From the NCBI GenBank assembly GCA_963837365.1, contig CAWIMW010000001.1, positions 620,001 to 684,000 of the forward strand: a stretch of DNA of 64,000 bases. Reading direction: 5' to 3'. Positions within the stretch are counted from its first letter, which is position 1; each line of letters begins with the position of its first letter. Shown piece by piece: positions 45,322 to 53,821 of this stretch. The stretch is from CAWBXL01 sp963837365. Its GTDB lineage: Bacteria > Acidobacteriota > Terriglobia > Terriglobales > Acidobacteriaceae. A model generated the notes under the pieces. It was not told where the DNA came from. It was given only the letters and a program-made list of their open reading frames with translations, and did not search any database. The translations under genes were made by a program, and so were the position numbers.

Positions 45322-46614
45322 GTGACATCGTTCGCAAAACCGCGTCCGCAAGTTCAGCGGCCCTTGCTCTTCGCCAACATCGGTCAACTCCTTACCCTGC
45401 GCTCAAATCAACCCGGCCCGCGCCGCGGTCCAGAACTCAAAGAACTCGGCATCATCGAAGACGCCGCTGTGCTCTGCCTGGTCGGCAAGATCGTCTCCGT
45501 CGGAAAGACCAAAGACGCGCTGCGCGATCCCTGGCTCAAGAATAATTGGCGCAAGATCACAGAGATTGACTGCGCGGGCAAGGTCGTCCTACCCGGCTTT
45601 GTGGATTCGCACACTCACCCAGCCTTCATTTCGCCGCGCCTGGCGGACTTCGAGAAGCGCATCGCGGGCGCGACCTACGAAGAGATCGCCGCGGCCGGCG
45701 GAGGCATTCGTTCCAGCGTGGACGCTGTTCGCAACGCTTCCAGGAAGGAACTTTCTGAGAAAGTGTTGTCCGCGTTCTATGAGATGTCCAGCTACGGCAC
45801 GACTACGGTTGAGGCCAAATCCGGCTATGGTCTGAGCCTCGCCTCTGAACTCAAATCGCTGGAAGCCATCCGCGATGCGGCGGCGGGCTGGCCCGGAACG
45901 GTTGTGCCTACCCTGCTGGGAGCTCACGTGGTACCTAAAGAATTCAAGAGCAATCCGCAAAAGTATGTGGAACTGGTCTGCAAACGGATGATCCCGTACG
46001 CGGCCAAGAACAAGCTGGCGAAGTTTGTGGATATTTTTTGTGACAAGGGCGCCTTCACCGCCGAAGATACGGAGAGGGTTTTCGAGGCGGCCACAAAAAA
46101 TGGACTCGGCGTCCGCGCGCATGTTTGTCAACTGAGCGAAACCGTTCTCTGGCCGCTGCTGCGGTTTCATCCCGCATCGTTCGACCACATGGACCATGTA
46201 AATGAAGATGATATTCCGCAGTTGGCCAAGCGGGACACCGTAGCCACACTGGTACCGGGCGCAAACTATTTTCTCGGAACAGGAAAATATCCGCCTGCGC
46301 GCAAGCTGATTGATGCGGGAGTTCCCATCGCCCTCGCCACCGACTACAACCCCGGCAGTTCGCCGACTCCGAGCATGCCGTTTGTGCTGTCACTGGCTTG
46401 CACTAACATGAGAATGCCGCCCGCCGAAGCCATCGCCTCGGCGACCATCAATGGCGCATGGTCGCTGGGGTTGCAGGACCGCAAAGGCTCGATCGAACCT
46501 GGCAAAGACGCCGACCTCGCCGTCTTCGATGTGGACGATTATCGAGAAATCCCGTATTGGTCTGGCGTCAACCGCTGCGTGGCAACGATATTAGATGGGG
46601 AGAAAATCGGGTAG
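45322..46614 (+). CDS. hutI: Imidazolonepropionase
   Basis: Third step of histidine degradation. 430 residues from GTG 45322. An amidohydrolase with metal ligands His-x-His in FVDSHTHPAF, the substrate loop TTTVEAKSGYGLSLASELK, FCDKGAFTAEDTERV, and ALATDYNPGSSPTPSMPFVL near the C-terminus as in HutI. TAGACT lies nine bases upstream and GAGGAC directly before the start. Urocanase, which supplies its substrate, is in this window but frameshifted; no other hut gene is adjacent. Confidence 0.94.
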   Translation: MTSFAKPRPQVQRPLLFANIGQLLTLRSNQPGPRRGPELKELGIIEDAAVLCLVGKIVSVGKTKDALRDPWLKNNWRKITEIDCAGKVVLPGFVDSHTHPAFISPRLADFEKRIAGATYEEIAAAGGGIRSSVDAVRNASRKELSEKVLSAFYEMSSYGTTTVEAKSGYGLSLASELKSLEAIRDAAAGWPGTVVPTLLGAHVVPKEFKSNPQKYVELVCKRMIPYAAKNKLAKFVDIFCDKGAFTAEDTERVFEAATKNGLGVRAHVCQLSETVLWPLLRFHPASFDHMDHVNEDDIPQLAKRDTVATLVPGANYFLGTGKYPPARKLIDAGVPIALATDYNPGSSPTPSMPFVLSLACTNMRMPPAEAIASATINGAWSLGLQDRKGSIEPGKDADLAVFDVDDYREIPYWSGVNRCVATILDGEKIG

Positions 46615-46765
46615 GGGAGTTTCAGCACACAAATTTAGCGTCCCAAAGTTTTGCTATAATCATGCCTGCTTTTCCCTCCCAGCGCGCGACTGCCGTATGA
46701 GCCGGCATTTCCGCAGAAATTTCAGCGTGTCCTTAAAGACCCGCAAGGCGCTGTGAGCAAAATGT

Positions 46766-46841
46766 GGCCAGGTAGCTCAGGTGGTAGAGCGCAGCCCTGA
46801 AAAGGCTGGCGTCGGCGGTTCAACTCCGTCCCTGGCCACCA
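46766..46841 (+). tRNA. tRNA-Phe (GAA), CCA encoded
   Basis: A full cloverleaf: acceptor GGCCAGG/CCTGGCC, D stem GCTC/GAGC, anticodon stem CAGCC/GGCTG with loop CTGAAAA (anticodon GAA), T stem GGCGG/CCGTC and loop TTCAACT, then ACCA. The 3' 45 bases are repeated exactly at 60176-60220, marking it as an integration target. Confidence 0.97.
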
Positions 46842-47241
46842 CATTGCGTCGTGCTTTAACGCCCTGCAATATCCAGGCTTTTTGCACGTGACGCGAGTTC
46901 CCGCCAACCGTGGTGTAGGGTATGCCTAAGAAGTGACCCTCGGCGATTTTGGTGACCTCAAAGCAGTTGAAGTTCTGCTCGCGCACTTTCGAGAGGATGC
47001 CGAGCAGCGCACGTTGAGTGTTTAGGGCACCGGGAGGGCCAAAGACGGTGGCTTTGACCTCTCCAGCCAGAAAGAAAAACCTCCATCCGGCAGCGCCGAC
47101 TTTCAGTTCAAAAGCAGAGGCGCCAACGGTATTGAGCACACTCCAGCCTCGCGAAAAGGACTCACCGTCCAGTCCTAAAGACTGAGTGATGGCGGGCCGG
47201 TCCTCCATCAAGATGGTGCCTACCTCTATTTTGATAGACAT
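46777..47241 (-). CDS. Unknown conserved protein, C-terminus reads antisense through tRNA-Phe
   Basis: 154 residues. Residues ~1-125 are a clear paralogue of the 55140 gene (VGTILMEDRP, WSVLNTVGA, FLAGEVKATVFGPP, NFNCFEVTKIAEGHFLGIPY). The last ~20 residues (VEPPTPAFSGLRSTT) are simply the antisense translation of the tRNA and attachment site, so the true C-terminus was probably replaced when the element integrated. No domain of known function recognised. It follows the Cys-repeat gene by 19 bases on the same strand, probably one operon. Confidence 0.75.
   Translation of the reverse strand: MSIKIEVGTILMEDRPAITQSLGLDGESFSRGWSVLNTVGASAFELKVGAAGWRFFFLAGEVKATVFGPPGALNTQRALLGILSKVREQNFNCFEVTKIAEGHFLGIPYTTVGGNSRHVQKAWILQGVKARRNVVARDGVEPPTPAFSGLRSTT
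46797..46841 (+). repeat. Left attachment site (3' part of tRNA-Phe)
   Basis: 45-base direct repeat, identical to 60176-60220, running from the anticodon loop to the CCA end. tRNA 3' halves are the classic target of tyrosine-recombinase elements. Confidence 0.85.
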
Positions 47242-47260
47242 ATGTCTCGATACCTCGCCT

Positions 47261-48124
47261 TCATTGGGGAAGAGACGCGGGCGGAACCGTCTCCGTCTCT
47301 GCCGGAGTCAGACGGGTGCGGTCGCAGTGGCCGTAGCCCTCGCGACAAGCCTCATAGTTGCGTTTGTGCTCGGCGATCGCCAAGGTGCTGACTTCCAAAG
47401 GAGTCAACTGCGAATAGTTGCAGGTATCATTGCCATTTCTGCAATCGGAAAGGTTGCGTAGGTGTTCTGCGGCAGTGTTGGTGTGCAACTCCTGCGGAGT
47501 CAGTTCCGAGACATTGCATCCGCTCCAGCCGTTCCTGCAATTCGAGAGATTGCGAGCATGCTCAGCGGTGGCAGCTGTGCTCACTTCCGACGGGGTCAGC
47601 TTCGATGGATCGCAGGCCCCGATGCCCTCTGTGCAGTTGGAAAAATTACGGCGACGCGCGGCAATAACCACGGCGCCCGCCTCTTTTGACGTGAGTGTCA
47701 CCAGGTCGCACGGTTCCCATCCCTCCATACAATTCGAAAGGTTGCGTTGGCGATCGGCGACTGCTATGTCACTGGCTTCCGCCGATGTGAGCCGCGAGTG
47801 GTCACAAGTTCCCAGGCCGCTCTTGCAACTGGAGACATTGCGTTCATGATCGGCGACCGCAAGCGCAATGGTTTCAGACGGAGTGAGTTTCGAGCGGTCA
47901 CAAGATCCCCAACCGTTCCTACAAGCGGAGACGTTTAGCTGATGCTCCGCCGTATTCATCCTGGCCTGCGCCGGCCCGGGCTTGGAGGCTTCGCAGGCCT
48001 GGGTGCGGTCGTTGCAGATTGCGGGATTGCTGCCGAGGTCCGCTGATTGTGCAAATGCAAGACCGGAACACAGGCCGAGAAACGCTAGCTGTACCCAGAT
48101 CCGTCTTGGAGAATTGAGGTTCAC
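47261..48124 (-). CDS. Secreted protein of 32-residue Cys repeats
   Basis: 287 residues from GTG 48124. After a signal peptide (WVQLAFLGLCSGLAFAQS) the protein consists of one degenerate and seven clear tandem repeats of exactly 32 residues (the last cut short), each shaped C-x6-C-(D/N)-x3-LT-x2-E-x7-A-x3-RN-x3. The two Cys of each unit are seven positions apart and could form a disulphide per repeat. No enzyme motif is present. Sel1- or pentapeptide-repeat patterns do not match; a structural or binding solenoid is likely. No name can be given. Confidence 0.82.
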   Translation of the reverse strand: MNLNSPRRIWVQLAFLGLCSGLAFAQSADLGSNPAICNDRTQACEASKPGPAQARMNTAEHQLNVSACRNGWGSCDRSKLTPSETIALAVADHERNVSSCKSGLGTCDHSRLTSAEASDIAVADRQRNLSNCMEGWEPCDLVTLTSKEAGAVVIAARRRNFSNCTEGIGACDPSKLTPSEVSTAATAEHARNLSNCRNGWSGCNVSELTPQELHTNTAAEHLRNLSDCRNGNDTCNYSQLTPLEVSTLAIAEHKRNYEACREGYGHCDRTRLTPAETETVPPASLPQ

Positions 48125-48191
48125 GGTTCGCCGCCTTTTGAGTGCTGTGGAATGACAACACCAATTCGTTCTACATCGACCGCGTGCCTGA

Positions 48192-48911
48192 CTACTTCGT
48201 GGCTTGTTCTTTGGCTTCTGTCACGCGGGCCTGCTTGCCGGCATCGGAGACGGCCTTCATGAACTCCGCTGCAACTTCTGGAGTCGCGGTCTTGCCCGAC
48301 AGTACGGTACGGAATGGGAGCTTCTTTTGATAAACGGCACGTGTCGAATCATCATCCTGCTTCACCACCGCACCCTCGAGTGTCAAGCCAGCGAATACGC
48401 CTTTGGCGCGCGAGTAGGTCAACATCTCCGTGTTCAGCTTCCAATCGGTTCCGGCCGAAGCATGACGGCCAACCGGCCCCGCCGCGGCAGAACCTTCACC
48501 ACTGATCTTGAACTTGCTGGAAAGCAGATGCTGCAAGCCCTGTTCGTTCATGACCAACATCACGAGGTCCACGCCTTCCACTCCAATTTGCAGACCCCAG
48601 CTACCTCCGCCCACTGATACGAACGCAGGAGCGCTCCATCCAGCGGATGTACGGCAAGTGGCGATCCCGCGCCCATGTTTACCGCCGAAGATGAAACCAC
48701 CTTTGATGAGGTGCGGGACCACGATCATGCACTTGGCGTTCTCCAGCACTTCTTCTGGTATGCCGTTGTCCGGCGTGGCCATGAGCGCGCTCAAAACGTC
48801 AGATGAGAGTTTCAGGCGCTCTACAGTGTCCTCGCGTGCCGTACCGGCCCATGCGTTACTTCCCAAAAGACCCAGGGCTCCGACTAGACAGAATGCAAGC
48901 AGCTTTTTCAT
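48192..48911 (-). CDS. Secreted SYLF-domain lipid-binding protein
   Basis: 239 residues. A signal peptide (LLAFCLVGALGLLGSNAWAG) and a complete SYLF (Ysc84) domain: CMIVVPHLIKGGFIFGGKHG, GWSAPAFVSVGGGSWGLQIG, DLVMLVMNEQGLQHLLSSKF, TYSRAKGVFAGLTLEGAVVK. SYLF domains bind phosphoinositides in eukaryotes; bacterial ones are periplasmic and poorly understood. Upstream lies a 50-base element shared with the 54787 gene. Confidence 0.9.
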   Translation of the reverse strand: MKKLLAFCLVGALGLLGSNAWAGTAREDTVERLKLSSDVLSALMATPDNGIPEEVLENAKCMIVVPHLIKGGFIFGGKHGRGIATCRTSAGWSAPAFVSVGGGSWGLQIGVEGVDLVMLVMNEQGLQHLLSSKFKISGEGSAAAGPVGRHASAGTDWKLNTEMLTYSRAKGVFAGLTLEGAVVKQDDDSTRAVYQKKLPFRTVLSGKTATPEVAAEFMKAVSDAGKQARVTEAKEQATK

Positions 48912-48936
48912 GAAATGTTCCTTTCAAGGTTGTGGA

Positions 48937-48985
48937 CCTAAGAGGGGAAAACTTCAGATGGGCTGACTTAGCTCAGAAGACCTGA
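48937..48985 (-). promoter_or_regulatory. Shared ~50-base promoter-region element, copy A
   Basis: Read leftward: CTTTCAG, then TCTGAGCTAAGTCAGCCCAT, CTGAAGT and CCCTCTTAG. Nearly the same sequence lies at 54712-54760 upstream of another gene of the island. Located 26 bases before the SYLF gene start. Confidence 0.7.
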
Positions 48986-49112
48986 AAGGAGTAGAAGAGG
49001 TGCTCGTCTCCAACAGCATCATGCGATAGATGGAAGACAAATACTGGTCACAATTGCTCATTTTCGCGTTGGGATGGGTGAGAAGCTCAACAATAGGCGG
49101 GAGGGTAGATCC

Positions 49113-49310
49113 ATGTCAGTGCCTCGTCTTTACGCACGGAACCGCGGGCGGCTCGCCTCAATCGCGCAGTGGTTCGGGAATTTCTGGCGAAAATCAAGCC
49201 CACGGGCAGGGGACTTCGGGTCTCTCTGCGTGTGTCCATCGTGCGGCCTGATCACTTCCAAGTATAAGAACCTGTGTTTGGAGTGCGGCAAGGCCTTGAA
49301 GCCGGCCTAG
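49113..49310 (+). CDS. Small zinc-ribbon protein
   Basis: 65 residues from ATG 49113 (GGGAGGG upstream). The basic N-terminal half (RLYARNRGRLASIAQWFGNF) precedes a C-terminal four-Cys zinc ribbon, CPSCG and CLECG, separated by 13 residues. The layout suggests a small nucleic-acid or protein-binding adaptor. No family recognised beyond the ribbon. It converges on the Crp/Fnr gene. Confidence 0.75.
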   Translation: MSVPRLYARNRGRLASIAQWFGNFWRKSSPRAGDFGSLCVCPSCGLITSKYKNLCLECGKALKPA

Positions 49311-49333
49311 ATATTCCTGCGTCGACGGAGCGC

Positions 49334-50023
49334 TCAATCGTGCAGCACTACGTTGAGCAGTGAACTGTGTACCTGTAACCCGCCCTCAGCCCCACCCGCA
49401 TAGTGGATGAAGCCCAACTTCCGAAACCGGTTCATGAAGAAGCTGACGCGGGAGCGAGTGGTGCCAACCATCTCGGCCAGGGTTTCCTGGCTGATCTTGG
49501 GCACCACGGTCTCCGGAATGCCTTCCTTGCCGAAGTGCGCGAGCAACAGAAGGACGCGGGCCAGTCTCTTTTCACTGGAATTGAATAGTTGGTCGACCAG
49601 GTCTTCTTCATAGCGGATATTGCGCGCCAGCAAATAGGCGACGAACATGTCCGAGAACTCGTGTTCCCGGTGGAGGGCGTCCATCATGGCCTTCTTGTCG
49701 ATACGGAGAAGTGCGCAATCGGTCATTGCAGCTGCGGAGCCCATGCGCACGAGTTGTCCCGCCAGCGCGCCCTCGCCAAAGAAGGTCCCTTGGTTCAATA
49801 TGCCGATGGTCGCCTCCTTGCCAATTTTGGAAACGACGGTGAGTCTCACTTTGCCTTTTTGGATGTAGAAGACCGCGTCGGCCGCGTCTCCCTGACTGAA
49901 TATCGATTTCTTCTCAGAAACCGACAGAGCCTTCCTGCCGGAGCCAATCGTCGCCAGGAAAGTCCTGGCGTCGAACTCACGGGCATTCTTCCTCCCATTC
50001 CCGGCAGTGGCAGCAGGCTTCAT
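49334..50023 (-). CDS. Crp/Fnr-family transcription regulator
   Basis: 229 residues: an N-terminal cyclic-nucleotide-binding beta barrel (FSQGDAADAVFYIQKGKVRL, FGEGALAGQLVRMGSAAAMT), the dimer helix (LVDQLFNSSEKRLARVLLLL) and a winged HTH (ISQETLAEMVGTTRSRVSFF, KLGFIHYAGG). No Fe-S Cys cluster near the N-terminus, so it is not an Fnr-type oxygen sensor. It is the only regulator in the island and may control several of its genes. Runs of non-specific positions give no clear effector. Confidence 0.92.
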   Translation of the reverse strand: MKPAATAGNGRKNAREFDARTFLATIGSGRKALSVSEKKSIFSQGDAADAVFYIQKGKVRLTVVSKIGKEATIGILNQGTFFGEGALAGQLVRMGSAAAMTDCALLRIDKKAMMDALHREHEFSDMFVAYLLARNIRYEEDLVDQLFNSSEKRLARVLLLLAHFGKEGIPETVVPKISQETLAEMVGTTRSRVSFFMNRFRKLGFIHYAGGAEGGLQVHSSLLNVVLHD

Positions 50024-50304
50024 CAGAGATTATTGTAGTCCCGGCAAGATTCCCGGAGTGAGCCATTCTGCACAGTATTCCGGGAGAAAAGGGGCCATGC
50101 TAGGGGTGGCTCAAGAGAGCGGTCTTTACGCCAAACCAGGCGGCCTGCCCTCGTTTCTGGGCCGGGGCTTGCCAGACCAGGTGGTTCGCGGGCACTTTCC
50201 GGTCATGCTTATCAGCTGGAATCCGCAACCGAGCCGCCTTCCACCGGAAGGCACCTTGTCAGGCCAGCCCCGATGCAACCCTCCCCTGGGCTGGGAGAAG
50301 TGTC

Positions 50305-50424
50305 ATGCACCGAGCCGACCTATTGAAACCTGACATCCTCAGTGAAATCGTGCTGCTGGGGACCGGGACACTGATACTTGCGTTTCTAGTGCTTATCGCA
50401 GTTACTGCGTTCATGCGAATCTAG
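50305..50424 (+). CDS. Small single-span membrane protein
   Basis: 39 residues, ATG 50305 to TAG 50424, with GGGAGAAG six bases upstream. A single hydrophobic helix (EIVLLGTGTLILAFLVLIAV) makes up most of the protein. Similar tiny membrane proteins accompany stress loci in many soil bacteria, but this one is not recognised. Confidence 0.6.
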   Translation: MHRADLLKPDILSEIVLLGTGTLILAFLVLIAVTAFMRI

Positions 50425-50868
50425 CGGATCCGCCTACTTCCATGTGGGACATACAGCGGTGCATCCCTGCCTCAGTCGAGGCAGAGCGCTCCGAGAGCGA
50501 CCAGTTATTTCTCCGAACCCGCCAGCCGCCGGTCCCGGTGCGGCTCGGTTCGGGGCAAGCCAGTACTAAGTTCGCATTTTTGTCCCGGCTTGGCGCCGCA
50601 CGTGGGGCACCGGACTGCCAGGGCTGCTTCCTTCTTGGGTTTCACGCCTGCATCATGCAACAACGCGCCACCGGAAGATGGTCAATTGTGACCAGACACA
50701 TCCTCCCGTGAGCGCACTGAAGTATCTTCGAAACCGAGCAATCTTGAACATCGCGCCCCTTTCGTGAAGCGCAACATGTGATTAGTGAAAGGGCGCGACT
50801 GAAAGCAGCCGGTGGAAGCCGGCATTCTCGCTTTCCACCTTGCCGCCCCTTTCCCCAGGAGCGATCTC
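50425..50868. other. Gene-free stretch with two palindromes
   Basis: No credible coding frame. It holds TGGTCA-N4-TGACCA (50679-50694), a possible regulator site, and a hairpin with arms CGCGCCC...TTTC (50752-50763) and GAAAGGGCGCG (50787-50797). The rest shows nothing I recognise. Confidence 0.45.
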
Positions 50869-51129
50869 ATGTTCAGCTACTCAACTGCCCACTCCAGCAA
50901 ATCTATCGGACCGCCGCCGGCCTATCCTGGTGCACCACCGGACGCAGAACGCGCCCACCAGCCACCCCTGCCGGAACCTCCCTACAAGCCCTATGCCGAC
51001 AAGCCGGGGCTACCGGACCTTTTATATGAGCCGTATTCGAAGGAGCAGTTGCCGCAAACTCCGTATGAGCCTTATGCCGAAGAGGCCACACCGAAGGCGC
51101 CTCCTTATGACCCGTATAAGGAAATCTAG
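50869..51129 (+). CDS. Pro/Tyr-rich repetitive small protein
   Basis: 86 residues from ATG 50869 (AGGAG upstream). The second half consists of tandem P-Y-x-P-Y-like units (PPYKPYADKP, LLYEPYSKEQ, TPYEPYAEEA, PPYDPYKEI). No signal peptide. Such low-complexity Tyr/Pro repeats occur in adhesive or scaffold proteins; no function assigned. An OmpA fragment follows closely. Confidence 0.6.
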   Translation: MFSYSTAHSSKSIGPPPAYPGAPPDAERAHQPPLPEPPYKPYADKPGLPDLLYEPYSKEQLPQTPYEPYAEEATPKAPPYDPYKEI

Positions 51130-51211
51130 TCTCCGAAGAGAAGGGGAGCAACATTCTTATGGAGCCACTGCGCTGGATTTTCCGGTCGGTGTTTGGGTGG
51201 TGCCACCACAA

Positions 51212-51502
51212 CCGATCGCCTACCCCGGCCTGAACATCGAAGTCGGGGGCTATACGGACAACGTCGGGGGGGATGACATGAATCAAACCCTGTCCGAGAA
51301 CCGTGCCCGCTCGGTGCGCGACTACTTGGTGGACCAGGGAGTCACGAGCGCATCAATCACGTCGAAGGGTTTTGGCGAAACTTTGCCGGTATCGACCAAT
51401 GATACCTCCACGGGCCGCCAGCAGAACCGGAGAGTTGAACTGGTCGTGTCCGGCGAGGCCATCGGCCAGCCGATGAATGCGACAACAGGGAGCTTGCGTT
51501 AG
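51212..51502 (+). pseudogene. OmpA C-terminal domain remnant
   Basis: About 96 codons encode most of an OmpA-like peptidoglycan-binding domain (NIEVGGYTDNVGG, LSENRARSVRDYLV, SKGFGETLP, GRQQNRRVELVVS). The first beta-alpha unit and everything upstream (linker, signal peptide) are missing and no start codon with a ribosome binding site is in frame. It is best read as the 3' end of a deleted gene. Confidence 0.75.
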
Positions 51503-51536
51503 AGCAGGCCGAGGAACCAGCAGTATTGGAGCCACT

Positions 51537-52199
51537 ATGAAAGCAAATCGGATTGTCAGTATCGCCATCCTGTCTTTGCTTCTCGCCATCGCAGCTCCTG
51601 TGTACGCACAGCAGGAGCAGCGCGGCGAAAAGCAAGACCACCCCGGCCAACAACCGGGGAAACAAGCGCAAGCCAAACCCGAACAACAGCATCAGCAGCA
51701 GGCCCAGCAGAAACAGCAACAGGACAACCGGAACCATCAACAACTGGCCCAGCAGAAACAGCAACAGGACCGGGACAATCACCAACAGCAGGCACGGCAA
51801 TCGCCGGGGAAGCAAGCGCCGCAGCATACGCAGCAACAGCGGCGTGTCGAGCAGGCCGCCTGGCAGCGGCATGGATCACAAAACTGGGATTCCGACCACC
51901 GCACCTGGCAGCAACGTGGCGGCTATCACGGTTACCGCATCCCGGACGACCGCTTCCGCGGCCACTTTGGGCCGAGCCATGGATTCCGAATCTACGGCCT
52001 TCCATTCCGGGTTGTCAGCGGATATCCACGGTTTCAGTACGAGGGATACTGGTTCAGTCCGGTTGATCCCTGGCCAGCCTACTGGGGCAACAACTGGTAC
52101 GACAACGACGAGGTCTACGTCACCTACGTTGACAACGGGTATTACCTGTTCAACACCAGGTATCCCCAACAAGGCATTGCCATCAGTATTTCGTTTTAA
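51537..52199 (+). CDS. Secreted Gln-rich protein
   Basis: 220 residues from ATG 51537 (TTGGAG upstream). A signal peptide (IVSIAILSLLLAIAAPVYAQ) is followed by a ~75-residue Gln/Lys/His low-complexity region with repeated QQKQQQD blocks, and a C-terminal aromatic-rich domain (FRVVSGYPRFQYEGYWFSPV, VYVTYVDNGYYLFNTRYP). The C-terminal part resembles small domains seen at the end of many acidobacterial and proteobacterial secreted proteins. Function unknown. Confidence 0.78.
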   Translation: MKANRIVSIAILSLLLAIAAPVYAQQEQRGEKQDHPGQQPGKQAQAKPEQQHQQQAQQKQQQDNRNHQQLAQQKQQQDRDNHQQQARQSPGKQAPQHTQQQRRVEQAAWQRHGSQNWDSDHRTWQQRGGYHGYRIPDDRFRGHFGPSHGFRIYGLPFRVVSGYPRFQYEGYWFSPVDPWPAYWGNNWYDNDEVYVTYVDNGYYLFNTRYPQQGIAISISF

Positions 52200-52262
52200 C
52201 CTCCACCTGGTGCGGCCCCGCGAGGGGCTGCACCATTCATGAACGCCTGATAGGAGCACACC

Positions 52263-52418
52263 ATGCTTGGAACCATCTTGATCATAGTTTTAATTTTGGC
52301 GCTTCTCGGAGCCCTGCCACGCTGGTCGCACAGCAGAACCTGGGGGTATGCCCCGACCGGCGGCGTGGGAGTGGTTCTCCTGATCGTCGTTATCCTTCTC
52401 CTCACGGGCCGCATTTAA
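52263..52418 (+). CDS. DUF3309-family small membrane protein
   Basis: 51 residues from ATG 52263. Two hydrophobic stretches (LGTILIIVLILALLGALPRW and GVGVVLLIVVILLLTGRI) around SHSRTWGYAPTGG, the hallmark loop of DUF3309. The role is unknown; these genes often occur in stress-related clusters. Four bases separate it from the next gene, suggesting co-transcription. Confidence 0.85.
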   Translation: MLGTILIIVLILALLGALPRWSHSRTWGYAPTGGVGVVLLIVVILLLTGRI

Positions 52419-52422
52419 ACCC

Positions 52423-53745
52423 ATGCGCTACCCGGCAATCGCGGCAGGCGCCTTCGCAAAAAGCTGGCGCCTGTTTTCCGTCCGTGCGACGGCGCTTCTT
52501 CTCGTCGTGCTGATGTGCAGCGGCAGTTCGTCCGCGTACTCCGTTCTCACTCACGAGGAGATCGTGGACTTATTGTGGGCCGATGCGATCCAGCCGCTCC
52601 TGCTCAAGCGATTTCCAGGGCTGTCGGACGACCAGATCAGGGAGGCGCATGCCTACGCCTACGGAGGCGCCGTCATCCAGGACCTCGGCTACTACCCGTT
52701 CGGCAGCCGGGAATTCAGCAACCTGGTGCACTACGTCCGCAGCGGAGACTTTGTTCGCGAGCTGTTGCGGGAGAGCCAAGACGTCAACGAGTACGCCTTC
52801 GCGCTGGGCGCGCTGTCGCACTATGCCGCGGATATTGCCGGCCATCCAGCGGTCAATCAGGCCGTGGCAATTGAGTATCCCAAGCTGCGAGCGAAATTTG
52901 GCAAGTCGGTTCGATATGCTCAGGACAAGACTGCACATCTGAAAACGGAATTCGGGTTTGATACGGTACAGGTCGCGAAAAATCGTTACGCCTCCCAGAA
53001 GTACCACGATTTCATCGGGTTTCAAGTGTCCAAGCCCCTGCTGGAGCGGGCCTTTCCCGTGGTCTACGGAGTGGAGTTGAAAGACGTCCTCACCCACGAG
53101 GACCTGGCGGTGGGATCGTACCGTTTCGCGGTCAGCCGGCTGATTCCGCACATGACCGAGGTCGCGCTGCAAGTTCATAAGAAGGAATTCATGCGCGAAA
53201 CGCCAAACTTCGCGAAACGGAAATTCCTGTATCGGCTTTCCCGCTCCAGTTATGAAAAGGAATGGGGCAAGGACTACGTGAAGCCCGGCTTGGGCACTCG
53301 CATCTTGTCAACCCTGCTGCGATTCATGCCGAAGATCGGACCATTTAAGGGGCTGGCGTTCAATAACCCGACTCCGCAAACTGAAGACCTGTATATCAAG
53401 AGCATCAATCTGACGGTCGATCAATACCGCGCCTTTCTCGAAAAAGTGCGAACGGACACACTAGTACTCCCGAATTGCGATTTCGATAGTGGCACGGTTA
53501 CCAGGGCAGCAGAGTATTCGCTGACGGATGATTCCTACGCCAAGTTATTGGCCAGGCTGTCCGAGCGGAAGTTCGATCTGACGACTCCGGATCTGCGCCA
53601 GAACATCATGGAGTTCTATTCCGACCTCTCAGTACCGATCGAGACCAAAAAAGACCAGGCCCAGTGGCAGGAGGTACTCACTGCATTGGAGCAGTTGAAA
53701 TCGGTGGAGCCGGTACCGACGGTGGCGAGCGGAGTTGCCCAGTAG
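52423..53745 (+). CDS. Zinc-dependent phospholipase C-like protein
   Basis: 440 residues. An N-terminal signal sequence (ATALLLVVLMCSGSSSAYSV) precedes a zinc-dependent phospholipase C/nuclease-type helical domain with metal-ligand His/Asp residues in VLTHEEIVDLLW, GGAVIQDLGYYPFGSREFSN, LVHYVRSGDFVREL and ALGALSHYAADIAGHPAVNQ. The C-terminal ~200 residues are an extra helical region. It probably acts on phospholipids or another phosphoester outside the cytoplasm. Follows DUF3309 by four bases. Confidence 0.82.
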   Translation: MRYPAIAAGAFAKSWRLFSVRATALLLVVLMCSGSSSAYSVLTHEEIVDLLWADAIQPLLLKRFPGLSDDQIREAHAYAYGGAVIQDLGYYPFGSREFSNLVHYVRSGDFVRELLRESQDVNEYAFALGALSHYAADIAGHPAVNQAVAIEYPKLRAKFGKSVRYAQDKTAHLKTEFGFDTVQVAKNRYASQKYHDFIGFQVSKPLLERAFPVVYGVELKDVLTHEDLAVGSYRFAVSRLIPHMTEVALQVHKKEFMRETPNFAKRKFLYRLSRSSYEKEWGKDYVKPGLGTRILSTLLRFMPKIGPFKGLAFNNPTPQTEDLYIKSINLTVDQYRAFLEKVRTDTLVLPNCDFDSGTVTRAAEYSLTDDSYAKLLARLSERKFDLTTPDLRQNIMEFYSDLSVPIETKKDQAQWQEVLTALEQLKSVEPVPTVASGVAQ

Positions 53746-53821
53746 TCTCAATGAGGCTTCCCAGGGTGTTCAAAAGTGAACATTCTTAGCGCAGCCATTG
53801 GCGGTATGGTGAGACTAGCCG

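Noticed and set aside
50097..50333. Open frame of 78 codons upstream of the 50305 gene
   Set aside because: Arg/Pro/Gly-rich, no domain, and it overlaps a better small gene with a good ribosome binding site. The GC-rich hairpins here did not match any riboswitch I know.
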